The notes: generated from the sequence alone by a model not told the origin. Shown: positions 32,647 to 42,370, counted from the first letter of the stretch. The stretch: 49,606 nt of DNA from Acetatifactor sp. (GCA_024403365.1 JAKSRX010000002.1:1-49606), one strand, 5' to 3'. Numbers and translations: made by a program.

Positions 32647-33894
32647 TTATACATCTGCTTCTGCTTCGTCTTTGTACATGAAGCGATAGAATTTCTTGTC
32701 TAGGAAGATCAAAAGCACACTGCCCACGATAGCTGCCGTCAGCACAGCCAGAACGAAGATCCAGGCTGCGGTGGGACTGATGTGATCATACAAAGGTCCG
32801 ATGGATAAAAGGAACACGCCCTGCATGATGCTCTGCACCACTGTCATCACACCGTTGACTCTGCCGCGATGACTGGCGGGCACTCTGGCCGCCAAGTAAG
32901 GACCATTTGAGATCGTGGTCAGGATCTCACCGAAGGTGAACAATACGATGGCTATGTAGTAGAAGGGAAGTTTACCGATCATCAGCAGGAAAACCAGATA
33001 TCCTAACATTACCATCACATTTCCGGCTAAATTCTTCTGGGTCAGGGAAACCTTTCGCAGGATCTTGGTGAAGATCGGTGTACATAATACCACCACGATA
33101 CAGTTCAAACTGGAGACGCTTCCGTAGATCACTGCACCTTTGTCACCGTGGAATCGCACCATATCTAAGGGCATCAGATATCCGTACTGCAGATAGGCTC
33201 CGTGATAGAGGCCCATGATCACGATGTAAAATAGCACGATCTTATTCTTCGCAAGCACCTTCCACAGAGAATCGCCCTTCTCATGCTTCTGGTAGATCTG
33301 CTCCTCACCCTGCTCTTCCACAGGAGTGATATCCTTTACCAGGAAATAGATCAAAACCGTAGAGCAGCCGATGGCGACGCCGCTGATCAGAAATGCCAGC
33401 CACAGATAATTTTCAAAAAGAATACCCGCGAGCACGGGAGAAGCCACCAGACCGATGTTGGATCCCAGATACTGCAGGGAATAGGCCCTCTCTCTGTCCT
33501 TGGTGTGGGTAATATCCGCGATCAATGCGTTGTACGCCGGATGTTCCATACTCTGACAGGCCGCCGCGATCACCACCAGGATAATGGTAGGAACTCCTAG
33601 CGGAATGAAGGCTGTAATGATATAGGCCACTACAGAGATCACATCGCAGTTGATGATACAGAACTTCTTGTTGTGTTTATCCGCAAGCTTACCGCCGATC
33701 AATCCCGCCGGCATTAGTATCACGCCGGAGAGCAGCATGACCATAGCAGCTTCCGTGGCACTCATCCCCATCTTTCTGGTGAGGATCAAGGTGAGCACCG
33801 GCCAGACCATGGAGCCAAGGTTCGTCACGATTCGCCCTAAAAACAATACATAATTTTCTTTTCGTAGTCCTTGATACTGACTGAAGATATTCAT
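32647..33894 (-). CDS. MFS transporter
   Basis: This is a 415-residue membrane protein with about twelve hydrophobic helices. The loop between helices 2 and 3 reads GGKLADKHNKK, the MFS motif A (GxLaDrxGrk-like), and the linker between halves (about 195-215) is charged. The helix-11 loop has RGRVNGVM. It resembles drug/metabolite exporters of the DHA1 type, and its substrate is unknown. GGGGGAT precedes the ATG. A weak TTGTGG...TGATAA pair lies about 50 bases upstream. It converges with the plus-strand gene across a shared terminator. Confidence 0.92.
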   Translation of the reverse strand: MNIFSQYQGLRKENYVLFLGRIVTNLGSMVWPVLTLILTRKMGMSATEAAMVMLLSGVILMPAGLIGGKLADKHNKKFCIINCDVISVVAYIITAFIPLGVPTIILVVIAAACQSMEHPAYNALIADITHTKDRERAYSLQYLGSNIGLVASPVLAGILFENYLWLAFLISGVAIGCSTVLIYFLVKDITPVEEQGEEQIYQKHEKGDSLWKVLAKNKIVLFYIVIMGLYHGAYLQYGYLMPLDMVRFHGDKGAVIYGSVSSLNCIVVVLCTPIFTKILRKVSLTQKNLAGNVMVMLGYLVFLLMIGKLPFYYIAIVLFTFGEILTTISNGPYLAARVPASHRGRVNGVMTVVQSIMQGVFLLSIGPLYDHISPTAAWIFVLAVLTAAIVGSVLLIFLDKKFYRFMYKDEAEADV

Positions 33895-33994
33895 ACGATC
33901 CCCCTAATATCCCTCATAACACCTAGTCATCTTATCATAAGAACGACCTCTTGACCACAAGTTTTAAGGAATATTAAGGTTCTATAGCAATTCT

Positions 33995-34873
33995 TTAACA
34001 GTTTCTCAAAAATTCCGCCATCTGCTCATTCACCAGCCTGCTGCCCTCCCACTGAGGATACAAGGCATTGAAGGCATGCTCCAATTTATCGGGAAGATCA
34101 AGTAGTTCGCAGCGTTTTCCCGCTTCTTCTAAACATATCGCATAATTCACGGTATGTCCCCGCAGGAAATCTCCCGCCGCCGTAGATAAAAAGCAGGGAG
34201 GCAAGATCTCCAATATCTCGGGATTCTCCGGGTTTAAGTAAGGCGCATAGGGGTGCTTTCTCCAGCCCTTGCCGAAGAAGCTGTCGCGCATGAGAAACAA
34301 TCCGTCGGAAGCTACTTTTGTAGGGTAGAAAAGCCCGCTGTTTAAGCCCAGGGCCTTCACCGGCAAAGTTGTGGGAGTAACTCCCGCCGCCTCGGCTGCC
34401 TTCTGATTCTTCTGACACAAAACGGTATGCAGGGAAAGAAAGGCTCCCGCACTGTCCCCCGTGAGGGATACATGATCCACATCCCCACCGAAGGACGGAA
34501 TCGCCTGCTGAAGGGCATCCAAGGTCCTCGCCACAGACTGAAGCTGCCCGAACACATCGGTCTCCGGCACCAGGGGATACTCAATGGCTATCACCAGGAA
34601 GCCGAAAGAACACAACTGGGCGCAGATCCCTCTGTTTAAGTTTTTCGTCCCCATCACCAGGCCGCCGCCATGAATGTTCACGATCACCGGAAGCTTTTCC
34701 GGACCGTTTTTCGGGCGAAAAATATCCACCACATCTATAGGACGAGCCGACACTGCTATATTCTGAAGTTCCATTACCGTTTCCGGCAATTGAAAAGAAG
34801 CGTCTCTCTTCTTCTCCCAGGCAAGCCAGGTCCTTCGACGCTTCTCTATTTCTTTTTCCATTGCTTTCAGCAT
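33995..34873 (-). CDS. Alpha/beta hydrolase (hormone-sensitive lipase-like esterase)
   Basis: This 292-residue predicted esterase has the oxyanion motif HGGG in VNIHGGGLVMG (about 68-78), the nucleophile elbow GDSAG (about 138-142), an Asp candidate in STAAGDFLRG and His in LEHAFNAL. The arrangement is that of the HSL/carboxylesterase group; the substrate is unknown. AAAGGG precedes the ATG at 34873. Its first bases overlap the end of the PAP2 gene by seven, so it is the last gene of the Feo operon. Confidence 0.9.
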   Translation of the reverse strand: MLKAMEKEIEKRRRTWLAWEKKRDASFQLPETVMELQNIAVSARPIDVVDIFRPKNGPEKLPVIVNIHGGGLVMGTKNLNRGICAQLCSFGFLVIAIEYPLVPETDVFGQLQSVARTLDALQQAIPSFGGDVDHVSLTGDSAGAFLSLHTVLCQKNQKAAEAAGVTPTTLPVKALGLNSGLFYPTKVASDGLFLMRDSFFGKGWRKHPYAPYLNPENPEILEILPPCFLSTAAGDFLRGHTVNYAICLEEAGKRCELLDLPDKLEHAFNALYPQWEGSRLVNEQMAEFLRNC

Positions 34874-35397
34874 ATGTTTTTACCCTTTTGCTCTATTCTT
34901 TTGACGATCAGATAGACTACTACTGCATCCGCTATGCCCAGTATCATTCCGCCCAGGATATCCGTGGGGAAATGTACAAAGAGATACATTCTGGAAAAGG
35001 CGATCGCTGCTGCCAGTATCAGGGCGCCGATGCCTGCCTTTCTGTTATGCAGAAAGATCATCTCCGCCGCAGTAAATCCATTCAAGGTATGCCCGGAAGG
35101 GAAGGAATATTCCCTCGGGAACTTCACCAGCAAAGGCACCGTAGTATCGATGGCGCAGGGTCTGGCCCGTGCGATGAGATTTTTTAATACCAGATTGCCC
35201 AGAATAAAAGATACCGCCATGGAAAGCAGCATCAATGCGCCGCATCTGCGCCACTTGGGGAAACAGAGGAGCACCACTGCCAGCAGGATCCAGATGATCC
35301 CCGCATTTCCGATGGTGGATAGGAAGATCATGATCGTATTCAAAGGTGCACAATGCAAGGACTGCAGTCCGTGGAGAAATGCAAACTCCCAGCTCAT
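34867..35397 (-). CDS. PAP2-family membrane phosphatase
   Basis: This is a 176-residue membrane phosphatase with about five helices and all three active-site motifs: KNLIARARP (KxxxxxxRP), PSGHT and SRMYLFVHFPTD (SRxxxxxHxxxD). Such enzymes act on undecaprenyl diphosphate or phosphatidic acid at the outer face of the membrane. AGGAGG lies well before the ATG. It follows the FeoB-associated peptide by 21 bases and overlaps the hydrolase gene, placing an envelope phosphatase in the same transcript as iron uptake. Confidence 0.93.
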   Translation of the reverse strand: MSWEFAFLHGLQSLHCAPLNTIMIFLSTIGNAGIIWILLAVVLLCFPKWRRCGALMLLSMAVSFILGNLVLKNLIARARPCAIDTTVPLLVKFPREYSFPSGHTLNGFTAAEMIFLHNRKAGIGALILAAAIAFSRMYLFVHFPTDILGGMILGIADAVVVYLIVKRIEQKGKNIC

Positions 35398-35418
35398 AGG
35401 TACCTCCTATTTCAGTCT

Positions 35419-35571
35419 TTATCGTTTGGAACAGTTTTGGTCGCAGCAGGAACAGGTTCCCCCTCCACCGCAGCAACCGCCGCCTTTTTTCTTCTTGCGT
35501 CTGATACTGACGATGGCCAATACCACCGCAGCAAAGATCAAAAGGCTCAGGATCAGATCTATCGGTTTCAT
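35419..35571 (-). CDS. FeoB-associated Cys-rich membrane peptide
   Basis: This is a 50-residue peptide beginning MKPIDLILSLLIFAAVVLAIV, a single membrane helix. It is followed by a Lys-rich stretch and a Gly/Cys-rich tail with six Cys (KGGGCCGGGGTCSCC, then CS). This is the pattern of FeoB-associated Cys-rich proteins encoded directly after feoB in Firmicutes. They are thought to act in Fe(II) transfer or to take the place of FeoC. AGGAGG precedes the ATG by six bases. It starts ten bases after feoB. Confidence 0.9.
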   Translation of the reverse strand: MKPIDLILSLLIFAAVVLAIVSIRRKKKKGGGCCGGGGTCSCCDQNCSKR

Positions 35572-35581
35572 AGCCGTCCTC

Positions 35582-37918
35582 CTATCTCATAACAGCGCTG
35601 CAGATCAGGTAGGTCACGAAAGCTAGGACCCAGGCTACCACACACTGCCAGATGATGAGCGCTGCCGCCCACTTCTTACCAAGCTCACGCTTTACGGAAG
35701 CGATGGCTGCCACGCAAGGGCAATACAGCAGGCTGAACACCAGCATGGATGCGGCACTTGCGGTACTGAGCACATTTGCCACACCGCCTGCGAAGAGGAT
35801 CTCCATGGTAGAGACCACGCTCTCCTTCGCCATGACACCGGAGATGAAGGAGGTTGCGATCCTCCAGTCACCCAGTCCGATGGGGCGCAATATAGGAACT
35901 ACAAATCCTGCAAGCAATGCCATGATGCTCTCGGAGGAATCCTCCACCAGGTTCAGATGCAGGTCAAAACTCTGCAGGAACCAGATACAGATGGTAGCGA
36001 TCAGGATCACGGAGAAGGCCTTCTGCAGGAAATCCTTGGCCTTATCCCAAAGCAACTGGCATACATTCTTGGCACCGGGCAAACGATAGTTGGGAAGCTC
36101 CATGACGAAAGGAACCGCCTCACCTCTGAAAAGAGTCTTCTTATACAGAAGCGCCACCAGAATACCGGTGAGAATTCCCAGCACGTACAGGCCGGTCATC
36201 ACCAATCCTCCCTTGCCGGGGAAGAAGGCATTTACGAAAAAGGCATAGATGGGCAGCTTCGCGGTACAGCTCATAAAGGGGGTCAGCAGGATCGTCATGC
36301 GTCGGTCTCTTTCACTGGGCAGGATACGGGTGGACATGACCGCCGGAACCGTACAGCCGAAACCGATGAGCAAAGGTACGATGCTTCTGCCGGAAAGTCC
36401 GATCTTACGAAGCAGTTTATCCATGAAAAATGCCACGCGGGCAATATATCCGCTGTCTTCCAGCATGGAGAGGAAGAAAAACAGCGTCACAATGATGGGC
36501 AGGAAGCTGAGCACACTGCCCACGCCGGAGAAGATACCGTCCACGATCAATCCGTGCAGGGTCTCATTGACCCCCACCATCGTGAGACCTTCATCCACAA
36601 GGGTGGTCAGGGCGTCGATCCCCTTCTCCAGCAGTCCCTGGAAAAAGGCTCCGATCACATTGAAAGTCAGGTAGAACACCGCAAGCATCACCAGGATAAA
36701 TGCAGGGATCGCAGTATATTTACCGGTAAGGATCTTATCCAATTTCTCGCTGCGGATGTGTTCCTTGCTCTCTCTCGGTTTTATGACACAAGCGTCACAA
36801 ACCTTTTTGATATAGGCAAAACGCATATCGGCGATGGCTGCGCTTCGGTCCAAGCCTCTCTCGCTCTCCATCTGCAGGATGATATGCTCCAGCATTTCTT
36901 CTTCGTTTTGGTCTAACTTCAGCTTCTCCAGGATCAGATGATCTCCCTCGATCACCTTGCTTGCCGCGAAGCGCACGGGAATATCCGCCGCTCTGGCATG
37001 ATCCTCGATCAGATGGCAAACTGCATGCAGACATCGATGCACCGCACCGTTATGGTCCTTCTCGTCACAGAAGTCCTGACGAAGAGGCGCCTCCTGATAG
37101 CGGGCAATATGGATCGCATGCTCCACCAACTCGTCAACACCCTGATTCTTGAAAGCGGAGATGGGAATAACGGGGATGCCCAGCATAGCCTCCATCTCGT
37201 TGACATCGATGGAACCGTGGTTGCCCACCACCTCATCCATCATATTCAGTGCCAGAACCATGGGGATCTGCATCTCCAGCAGCTGCATGGTCAGGTACAG
37301 GTTTCTCTCGATATTGGTGGCGTCCACGATATTGATGATGGCCTTAGGCTTATCGATCAATACAAAATTACGGGATACGATCTCCTCACTGGTGTAGGGA
37401 GACATGGAATAGATGCCCGGCAGGTCCGTTACACGGGTCTTGGCATAGCCACGGATAGGGCCATCCTTACGGTCTACGGTAACTCCGGGGAAGTTGCCCA
37501 CGTGCTGGTTGGCACCGGTGAGCTGATTGAAAAGTGTGGTCTTGCCGCAGTTCTGATTACCCACCAGAGCATAGGTCAGAACCGTTCCCTCCGGCAGGGG
37601 ATTCTCATCCTCCTTGGAGTGGAATCGTCCCATCTCACCAAGGCCGGGGTGCTCACTTCTCTTCTTGCGCTCCTTGCGCTCTTTTACAGTTTCTTCGATC
37701 TGTTCGATCTGTATCTTCTCGGCATCGGCCAGTCGCAGTGTCAATTCATAGCCGTGAATACGCAGTTCCATGGGGTCTCCCATGGGAGCAAATTTGATGA
37801 CACGCACCTCTGCACCGGGTATCACACCCATGTCCAGAAAATGCTGTCGCAGCGCGCCTTCACCGCCTACCTCTGTCACTCGTCCGATTTTGCCGATGGG
37901 TAATTCTTTTAGTGTCAT
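35582..37918 (-). CDS. feoB: FeoA-FeoB fusion, ferrous iron transporter
   Basis: This is a 778-residue Fe(II) importer in which a FeoA SH3-like domain (about residues 1-75, MTLKELPIGKIGRVTEVGG) is fused by a charged linker to the FeoB G domain. G1 is GNQNCGKT (about 120-127), G3 is DLPG and G4 is NMMD; a helical GDI-like region follows. The membrane domain has two Gate segments (LLIGFGCTVPAVMSTR and LYCPCVAAIASVKRELG) and about ten helices. AAAGGAAG precedes the ATG at 37918; the longer frame to 37951 would start inside the operator. Its promoter and inverted repeat lie just upstream. Confidence 0.95.
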   Translation of the reverse strand: MTLKELPIGKIGRVTEVGGEGALRQHFLDMGVIPGAEVRVIKFAPMGDPMELRIHGYELTLRLADAEKIQIEQIEETVKERKERKKRSEHPGLGEMGRFHSKEDENPLPEGTVLTYALVGNQNCGKTTLFNQLTGANQHVGNFPGVTVDRKDGPIRGYAKTRVTDLPGIYSMSPYTSEEIVSRNFVLIDKPKAIINIVDATNIERNLYLTMQLLEMQIPMVLALNMMDEVVGNHGSIDVNEMEAMLGIPVIPISAFKNQGVDELVEHAIHIARYQEAPLRQDFCDEKDHNGAVHRCLHAVCHLIEDHARAADIPVRFAASKVIEGDHLILEKLKLDQNEEEMLEHIILQMESERGLDRSAAIADMRFAYIKKVCDACVIKPRESKEHIRSEKLDKILTGKYTAIPAFILVMLAVFYLTFNVIGAFFQGLLEKGIDALTTLVDEGLTMVGVNETLHGLIVDGIFSGVGSVLSFLPIIVTLFFFLSMLEDSGYIARVAFFMDKLLRKIGLSGRSIVPLLIGFGCTVPAVMSTRILPSERDRRMTILLTPFMSCTAKLPIYAFFVNAFFPGKGGLVMTGLYVLGILTGILVALLYKKTLFRGEAVPFVMELPNYRLPGAKNVCQLLWDKAKDFLQKAFSVILIATICIWFLQSFDLHLNLVEDSSESIMALLAGFVVPILRPIGLGDWRIATSFISGVMAKESVVSTMEILFAGGVANVLSTASAASMLVFSLLYCPCVAAIASVKRELGKKWAAALIIWQCVVAWVLAFVTYLICSAVMR

Positions 37919-37940
37919 TGTGCTTCCTTTGTGCTTTCTT

Positions 37941-37956
37941 GTTAGACGCAACTAAC
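37941..37956. promoter_or_regulatory. Inverted repeat at the feo start point, candidate metal-repressor site
   Basis: GTTAG-N6-CTAAC lies about 14 to 29 bases after the feo -10 element. TTAG/CTAA half-sites are reminiscent of DtxR/IdeR-type boxes, which commonly control feo genes, but the match is partial. Confidence 0.5.
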
Positions 37957-37969
37957 TTTTGTTGGGCAC

Positions 37970-37998
37970 ATAATACCACTACTTTTTAAAATTCGCAA
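37970..37998 (-). promoter_or_regulatory. Promoter of the feo operon
   Basis: TTGCGA (37993-37998) and TATTAT (37970-37975) are 17 bases apart in the gap between the ABC ATPase stop (38004) and feoB. Confidence 0.65.
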
Positions 37999-38003
37999 GC
38001 ACT

Positions 38004-38906
38004 TTACTCAGATTCTCCGCGAATGATGACTTTTCCGTCCTCGATCTGGATCTTTACCTTGTTGGAAGTGATGCCTGCTGCCTCCAGCATTTCTGCGGTC
38101 AGCTGCACGCGGTGGGCTCTATCCAATACGGAATATTCCTCGTGAGAATCCTCCAGCATGACATCCTTCTCCACCTGTAATAGTTCCTGTCGATACTTCT
38201 CCTTCATGATCTTCTCCGTACTGATCTTGCCGTCGGAGATCATCAGTACACGGTCGGACTTATCCGCCAGATTTCTGTCGTGGGTTACGATGATGATGGT
38301 GGTACCCAGCTCCTGATTCACTCTGCGGAATAGCTGCAGGATCAGGTCTGCGGTTCTGGTGTCCACCGCACCGGTAGGCTCATCCGCCAGAAGGATCGCA
38401 GGATCGTTGGCCAGAGCCACCGCAATGGAGACTCTCTGCTGCTCACCACCGGACATCTGGCCGGGGTAGGAATCCTTCTTATGGTCGATGCTTGCCATCT
38501 CCAAAAGTTTCATGGCGCGGGCCTTCTTCTCCTTCCCGCTCATGTCGGTGAAGCTCATAGCCATCACCACATTTTCCAGGCTGGTAAGGTAGGGGAAAAG
38601 ATTTCTGGCACTCTTCTGCCACACAAAACCTACGGTCTTCTTGCGATATTCTACCATTTCCTTCTCGCCCAGTTCTCCGATATTTCTGCCGGCTACCAGC
38701 AGTTTTCCTAAGGTCGGGGTCTCCAGACCGCCGATCATATTCATCAGGGTACTTTTGCCGCTGCCGCTCTTACCGATGATAGAGACCAGTTCCCCCTTTT
38801 TCACTGTCAGATCCAGACCCTGGAGCGCCATGACCTCGATCTCATCGGTCTTATAGATCTTAACGATACCGTCGCAGACGATCATGTCCTCAGACGTTTC
38901 AACCAT
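38004..38906 (-). CDS. ABC exporter ATPase with C-terminal AbrB-like extension
   Basis: This is a 300-residue nucleotide-binding subunit of the MacB/LolD type, with Walker A GKSGSGKS, Q-loop FVWQKSA, signature MSGGEQQR, Walker B ILLADEPTG and the switch His in VTHDR. After the usual end (about residue 225) it continues for about 75 residues. This tail contains YSVLDRAHRVQLTAEMLEAAGITSNKVKIQIEDGKVII, which resembles the swapped-hairpin AbrB/SpoVT pattern (strand - DxxGR-like turn - helix - strand pair). The ATG at 38906 overlaps the previous ATPase gene by eight bases; no clear Shine-Dalgarno is seen, and 38885 is an alternative. Last gene of the export operon. Confidence 0.88.
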   Translation of the reverse strand: MVETSEDMIVCDGIVKIYKTDEIEVMALQGLDLTVKKGELVSIIGKSGSGKSTLMNMIGGLETPTLGKLLVAGRNIGELGEKEMVEYRKKTVGFVWQKSARNLFPYLTSLENVVMAMSFTDMSGKEKKARAMKLLEMASIDHKKDSYPGQMSGGEQQRVSIAVALANDPAILLADEPTGAVDTRTADLILQLFRRVNQELGTTIIIVTHDRNLADKSDRVLMISDGKISTEKIMKEKYRQELLQVEKDVMLEDSHEEYSVLDRAHRVQLTAEMLEAAGITSNKVKIQIEDGKVIIRGESE

Positions 38907-39588
38907 TCTCTCTTCGGTCAATCAGCTCACCGTCCTTCATCTCATAGATCACATCACCCAGTTCCATCAGGTTGGGGTCATGCGTTGTCATTACGATAGT
39001 TACCTGTTCCTTCTCGATCAGTTTGCGGAACAATTTCATCACGCGGATACCCGCCTCGGTATCCAGTGCGCCGGTAGGCTCATCGGCGAAAAGGATCTTC
39101 GGCCCGTGGGCTACCGCTCTGGCGATGGCGATCCTCTGCTGTTCACCGCCGGACATCTGACCGGGCATATGCAGCAGACGCTCCTCCATACCTACCAGAG
39201 AAGCCAGATAATGGATACGCTTCGCGTGATCTTCCTTGTATTCTCCCAGACGCAGGGCAAAATCGATATTCTCATAGGCATTCATGATAGGGATCAATGC
39301 CACGGACTGGAAGATAAAGCCTGTCTCCTTCTTGCGGAACATCTCCTTATCCGCATCCGTCATGGTGGAATATCTTCTCTTCTCGAAGTACACCTCGCCG
39401 CCGCTTAAGTGGTCCAGGGTACTTAAAATGTTCAAAAGCGTGGTCTTACCGGAACCGGATCTGCCCTTCAAAATAGTCAGTTTCCCTCTGGGGATCTCCA
39501 TATTCACGTCCTTCAGTGCCACGAATTCGCCGCCGGCTACCGGGAAGACTTTTTTCACATGTTCTGCCAATAAAATATGGTCACTCAT
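38899..39588 (-). CDS. ABC exporter ATPase (MacB/LolD type)
   Basis: This is a 229-residue ATPase of normal length for the family. It has Walker A GRSGSGKTT, FIFQSVALIP (Q-loop), signature MSGGEQQRIAIARA, Walker B ILFADEPTGALD and the switch His in MTTHDPN. It is clearly paralogous to, but distinct from, the following ATPase, so the exporter may use a heterodimer of ATPases. Its ATG directly follows the permease stop, and its 3' end overlaps the next gene. Confidence 0.93.
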   Translation of the reverse strand: MSDHILLAEHVKKVFPVAGGEFVALKDVNMEIPRGKLTILKGRSGSGKTTLLNILSTLDHLSGGEVYFEKRRYSTMTDADKEMFRKKETGFIFQSVALIPIMNAYENIDFALRLGEYKEDHAKRIHYLASLVGMEERLLHMPGQMSGGEQQRIAIARAVAHGPKILFADEPTGALDTEAGIRVMKLFRKLIEKEQVTIVMTTHDPNLMELGDVIYEMKDGELIDRRENG

Positions 39589-39589
39589 C

Positions 39590-42370
39590 TTAATCCTCCC
39601 CCAGTTTCAACGCCTGCGCGATATTTAACTTCTTCACCTGTCTGCGCAGGATCAGTAAGCATACCAGGATCACTGCAAACACAACAGCGAATACGGTTTT
39701 GATGTCCTCTGTCTCATAGGTCACCAGAAGAGGCACATTGGAAACCTCCGGCAGATATACCGCCGCAAACAATCTGACGTACAGGAAAGTAGCCGCCATA
39801 CCGACGATACCGCCGGCCAAAACCGCCTGCAGCGTACTGAAAATATGCTCTAAGATCAGCATCCTGTTGATCTGTCGCACGCTGATACCCATAGCACGGT
39901 ATACACCGAAGAGCAGCTCTCTCTGATGGATGGAGGATACCCAGTAGATCAGGAATCCGATACCGCAGAGAAGCAGGGAAACTAACAGACTCAGGGAAAA
40001 CAGACCGTTGGTGATCTGTACCATCAGAGACTCCTTCATCTCAAGCAGCTTATCCTCCAGCTTGTCAAAGGAACGCAGGGTGATATTCTCGGATACAAGA
40101 TATTCCTGCAGATCTTCAGGGGTCACACCCTCCTTCAGGTTTGCCCAGATCTCATAGGGATAGACCTCGATGGAACTCATATAAGTAGGCAGATTGACAA
40201 CGCAGAGATACTTCTCCTTGCCATGTTCCACCACATTGTAGCCGGGCCATTTATCAACCACCGCTACTACATTTACATACACTCTCTTGCTCTCTCTGCT
40301 GACGGTACTGCTGTATTCTTCGATACAGAGCACGCTTCCCACATCCAGACGCAGAGTGGAAGCCAGATTCTCGGAGATGATCACACCCTTGGGATCCGCT
40401 GCCAGTGCATTCAGGGAATGGAACCAGTGCACGTCTCCGTCGATCTCGTCCGGCAGATAAGCGGTCCTTCCGAAGGCATCGGTATCGATACCAAACAACA
40501 CGCTCTCGCAGGTATTCACCTCTCTGGCGATGGCCGTGATCCTATCCTTACGCAGCACTCGGGTATAATTTTCTACCAGACCCTCCTGCAGCATTTTCTC
40601 ATACTTACCGTAATCCGCCTCAAAATATATAGTTCTGCGGTGACCGCCCTTATCCTCGTAAGGCATGCCTTCCCACTTTTCCTTGAAGTTCACGTCGGCG
40701 CCCATGGTATAACGGATCCGGACTTCCTTGTTGTGGCCGACGGTTCGTGCCGCATTGGCATTGAAAAGACCCATGGCAATGGTCAGGATCATGAAGATCG
40801 TGATAAACATCTGCTTCCGATAGGTCCTGGTGATCTGCAGGAAAGCAGTATAGGCCACGGTTTTCCAGTGCTTCTTTCCAAGCTTGTACACACCGCTGAC
40901 CAAAAGGTGCATAAGACGGAAAGCCACCATACCTGCGGACAGGATAAAGAGGCAGACGCTTAAGAAGATCAGAGGGTCCGCACTGCTGCCGGAGCTGGCC
41001 AGCTCACGGATCTGATCGATGGATTTACGATAGGTGTAAGCCAGATACAAGGAAACTGCCAACAGGATCACATCCAAGAAGATCTTCTCCCAGAACATTT
41101 TCTTTCCGTAATTGTAAGAAGACTTCACCTCTACGATAGAGACCTTGGAATGCTTGATGACCGGCAGCATCATGAACAAGATGCCCAAAGCCACTGCGCA
41201 AAGTCCGTACAAAGCCATACCAAGATAGGGCTGATAATATCCTGTATCGGTTCCGGTGAAGGTACAGAACTCCGTGGTGGATGCCACCAGCTTACACATT
41301 CCCACACCCAGAGCCAGACCACAGACTAAAGCAGCTGCTGCCATGAGGCAGGCTCTTAAGAAGTACAGGTACAATACCTGTCTGCGGTGAATACCGCGGC
41401 TCTTTAACGTGGCGATCTCCGCCTGTTCACCCAGGGTGACCTGGGCGGATACCATGTAGATAAAGGCTAACACCATACCTAACATAGGCAGCGACAGCAC
41501 GAAGAACATCAACATCAGGGACTCTCTCTGCGCCCTGTACTGATCCATAATGTACTGGAAATTGCAGACGAAGGAAGTGTCTTCCTCCCACTGTCTGTTC
41601 AGGAAAGAGCGCAGATTGCTTACCTTGGTACTGTCGATGGCAGGGTAATCTAAGAAGCTTCTCTCCTCAAAGTACACTTTGTTCACCGGATAATCCCGAA
41701 TGATACTCTCCAAACCTTCCTTGGAGAAGTACAATTCATTGTTGTAATCATAAGGAGGAAGGCACCAGAAGGGGGCCTTCTCATCCAGAATGCGATATAC
41801 GCCGCGAACCGTCAGGGTAAGAGGCTCTCCGTCCTTGCCGATCAGCTCATGAAAGGTGATGGTCTCTCCCACTGTCAGTTTCTGATCGTCCATTACCTTC
41901 TCGGAGATGATACAACCATAGGGGTCATCCGCCGTGTAACCTTCTCCCTTTACGATCTCCACATGGTCCGTAATATCCGGCATGTAAGCGATCTTGTAAT
42001 ACAGGGCATCCTTTGCAAAATAAGCGGTTCCCTTGTCATCGTAGAGGTAGAAATTCCTCTGACTGCTGATGAAAGAGATCCCCTTTAATTCTCTCTTCCA
42101 ATCCGCAAGGATGGTATCCAGCTGCTCACTCACCCCTTCAATGGAGGTAAACTCGCTCTTTGATACCGTACCGCTGCGGCCGATATAAGCAGGATACTCC
42201 TGCTCGCTCTCCAGATGATCTGCAAAATAGGTCTGGAGCAATTTATCCAGGGAACCCTTCTGATACATGGCCTGGCAGGAGAAGACCGCTACCAGCAGGC
42301 TCATGCCCAACAGGAGACACAAGGATAACCATATCTGATTTTTTATTTTCTGTGTAATGAATCGAAACAT
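39590..42370 (-). CDS. Large FtsX-type ABC transporter permease with two modules
   Basis: This is a 926-residue membrane protein. An N-terminal helix (about 13-35) is followed by a large extracytoplasmic domain (about 36-290). Three or more helices come next in a first FtsX block (about 290-420), then two helices near 430 and 480, a further helix near 535, a second extracytoplasmic domain and a C-terminal FtsX block (about 770-915). This is the duplicated MacB-like architecture of Gram-positive export permeases. The loop GEQAEIATLKSRGIHRRQV carries the usual coupling-helix motif. GGGGGTAG before the ATG overlaps the stop codon of the adaptor gene. Confidence 0.9.
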   Translation of the reverse strand: MFRFITQKIKNQIWLSLCLLLGMSLLVAVFSCQAMYQKGSLDKLLQTYFADHLESEQEYPAYIGRSGTVSKSEFTSIEGVSEQLDTILADWKRELKGISFISSQRNFYLYDDKGTAYFAKDALYYKIAYMPDITDHVEIVKGEGYTADDPYGCIISEKVMDDQKLTVGETITFHELIGKDGEPLTLTVRGVYRILDEKAPFWCLPPYDYNNELYFSKEGLESIIRDYPVNKVYFEERSFLDYPAIDSTKVSNLRSFLNRQWEEDTSFVCNFQYIMDQYRAQRESLMLMFFVLSLPMLGMVLAFIYMVSAQVTLGEQAEIATLKSRGIHRRQVLYLYFLRACLMAAAALVCGLALGVGMCKLVASTTEFCTFTGTDTGYYQPYLGMALYGLCAVALGILFMMLPVIKHSKVSIVEVKSSYNYGKKMFWEKIFLDVILLAVSLYLAYTYRKSIDQIRELASSGSSADPLIFLSVCLFILSAGMVAFRLMHLLVSGVYKLGKKHWKTVAYTAFLQITRTYRKQMFITIFMILTIAMGLFNANAARTVGHNKEVRIRYTMGADVNFKEKWEGMPYEDKGGHRRTIYFEADYGKYEKMLQEGLVENYTRVLRKDRITAIAREVNTCESVLFGIDTDAFGRTAYLPDEIDGDVHWFHSLNALAADPKGVIISENLASTLRLDVGSVLCIEEYSSTVSRESKRVYVNVVAVVDKWPGYNVVEHGKEKYLCVVNLPTYMSSIEVYPYEIWANLKEGVTPEDLQEYLVSENITLRSFDKLEDKLLEMKESLMVQITNGLFSLSLLVSLLLCGIGFLIYWVSSIHQRELLFGVYRAMGISVRQINRMLILEHIFSTLQAVLAGGIVGMAATFLYVRLFAAVYLPEVSNVPLLVTYETEDIKTVFAVVFAVILVCLLILRRQVKKLNIAQALKLGED

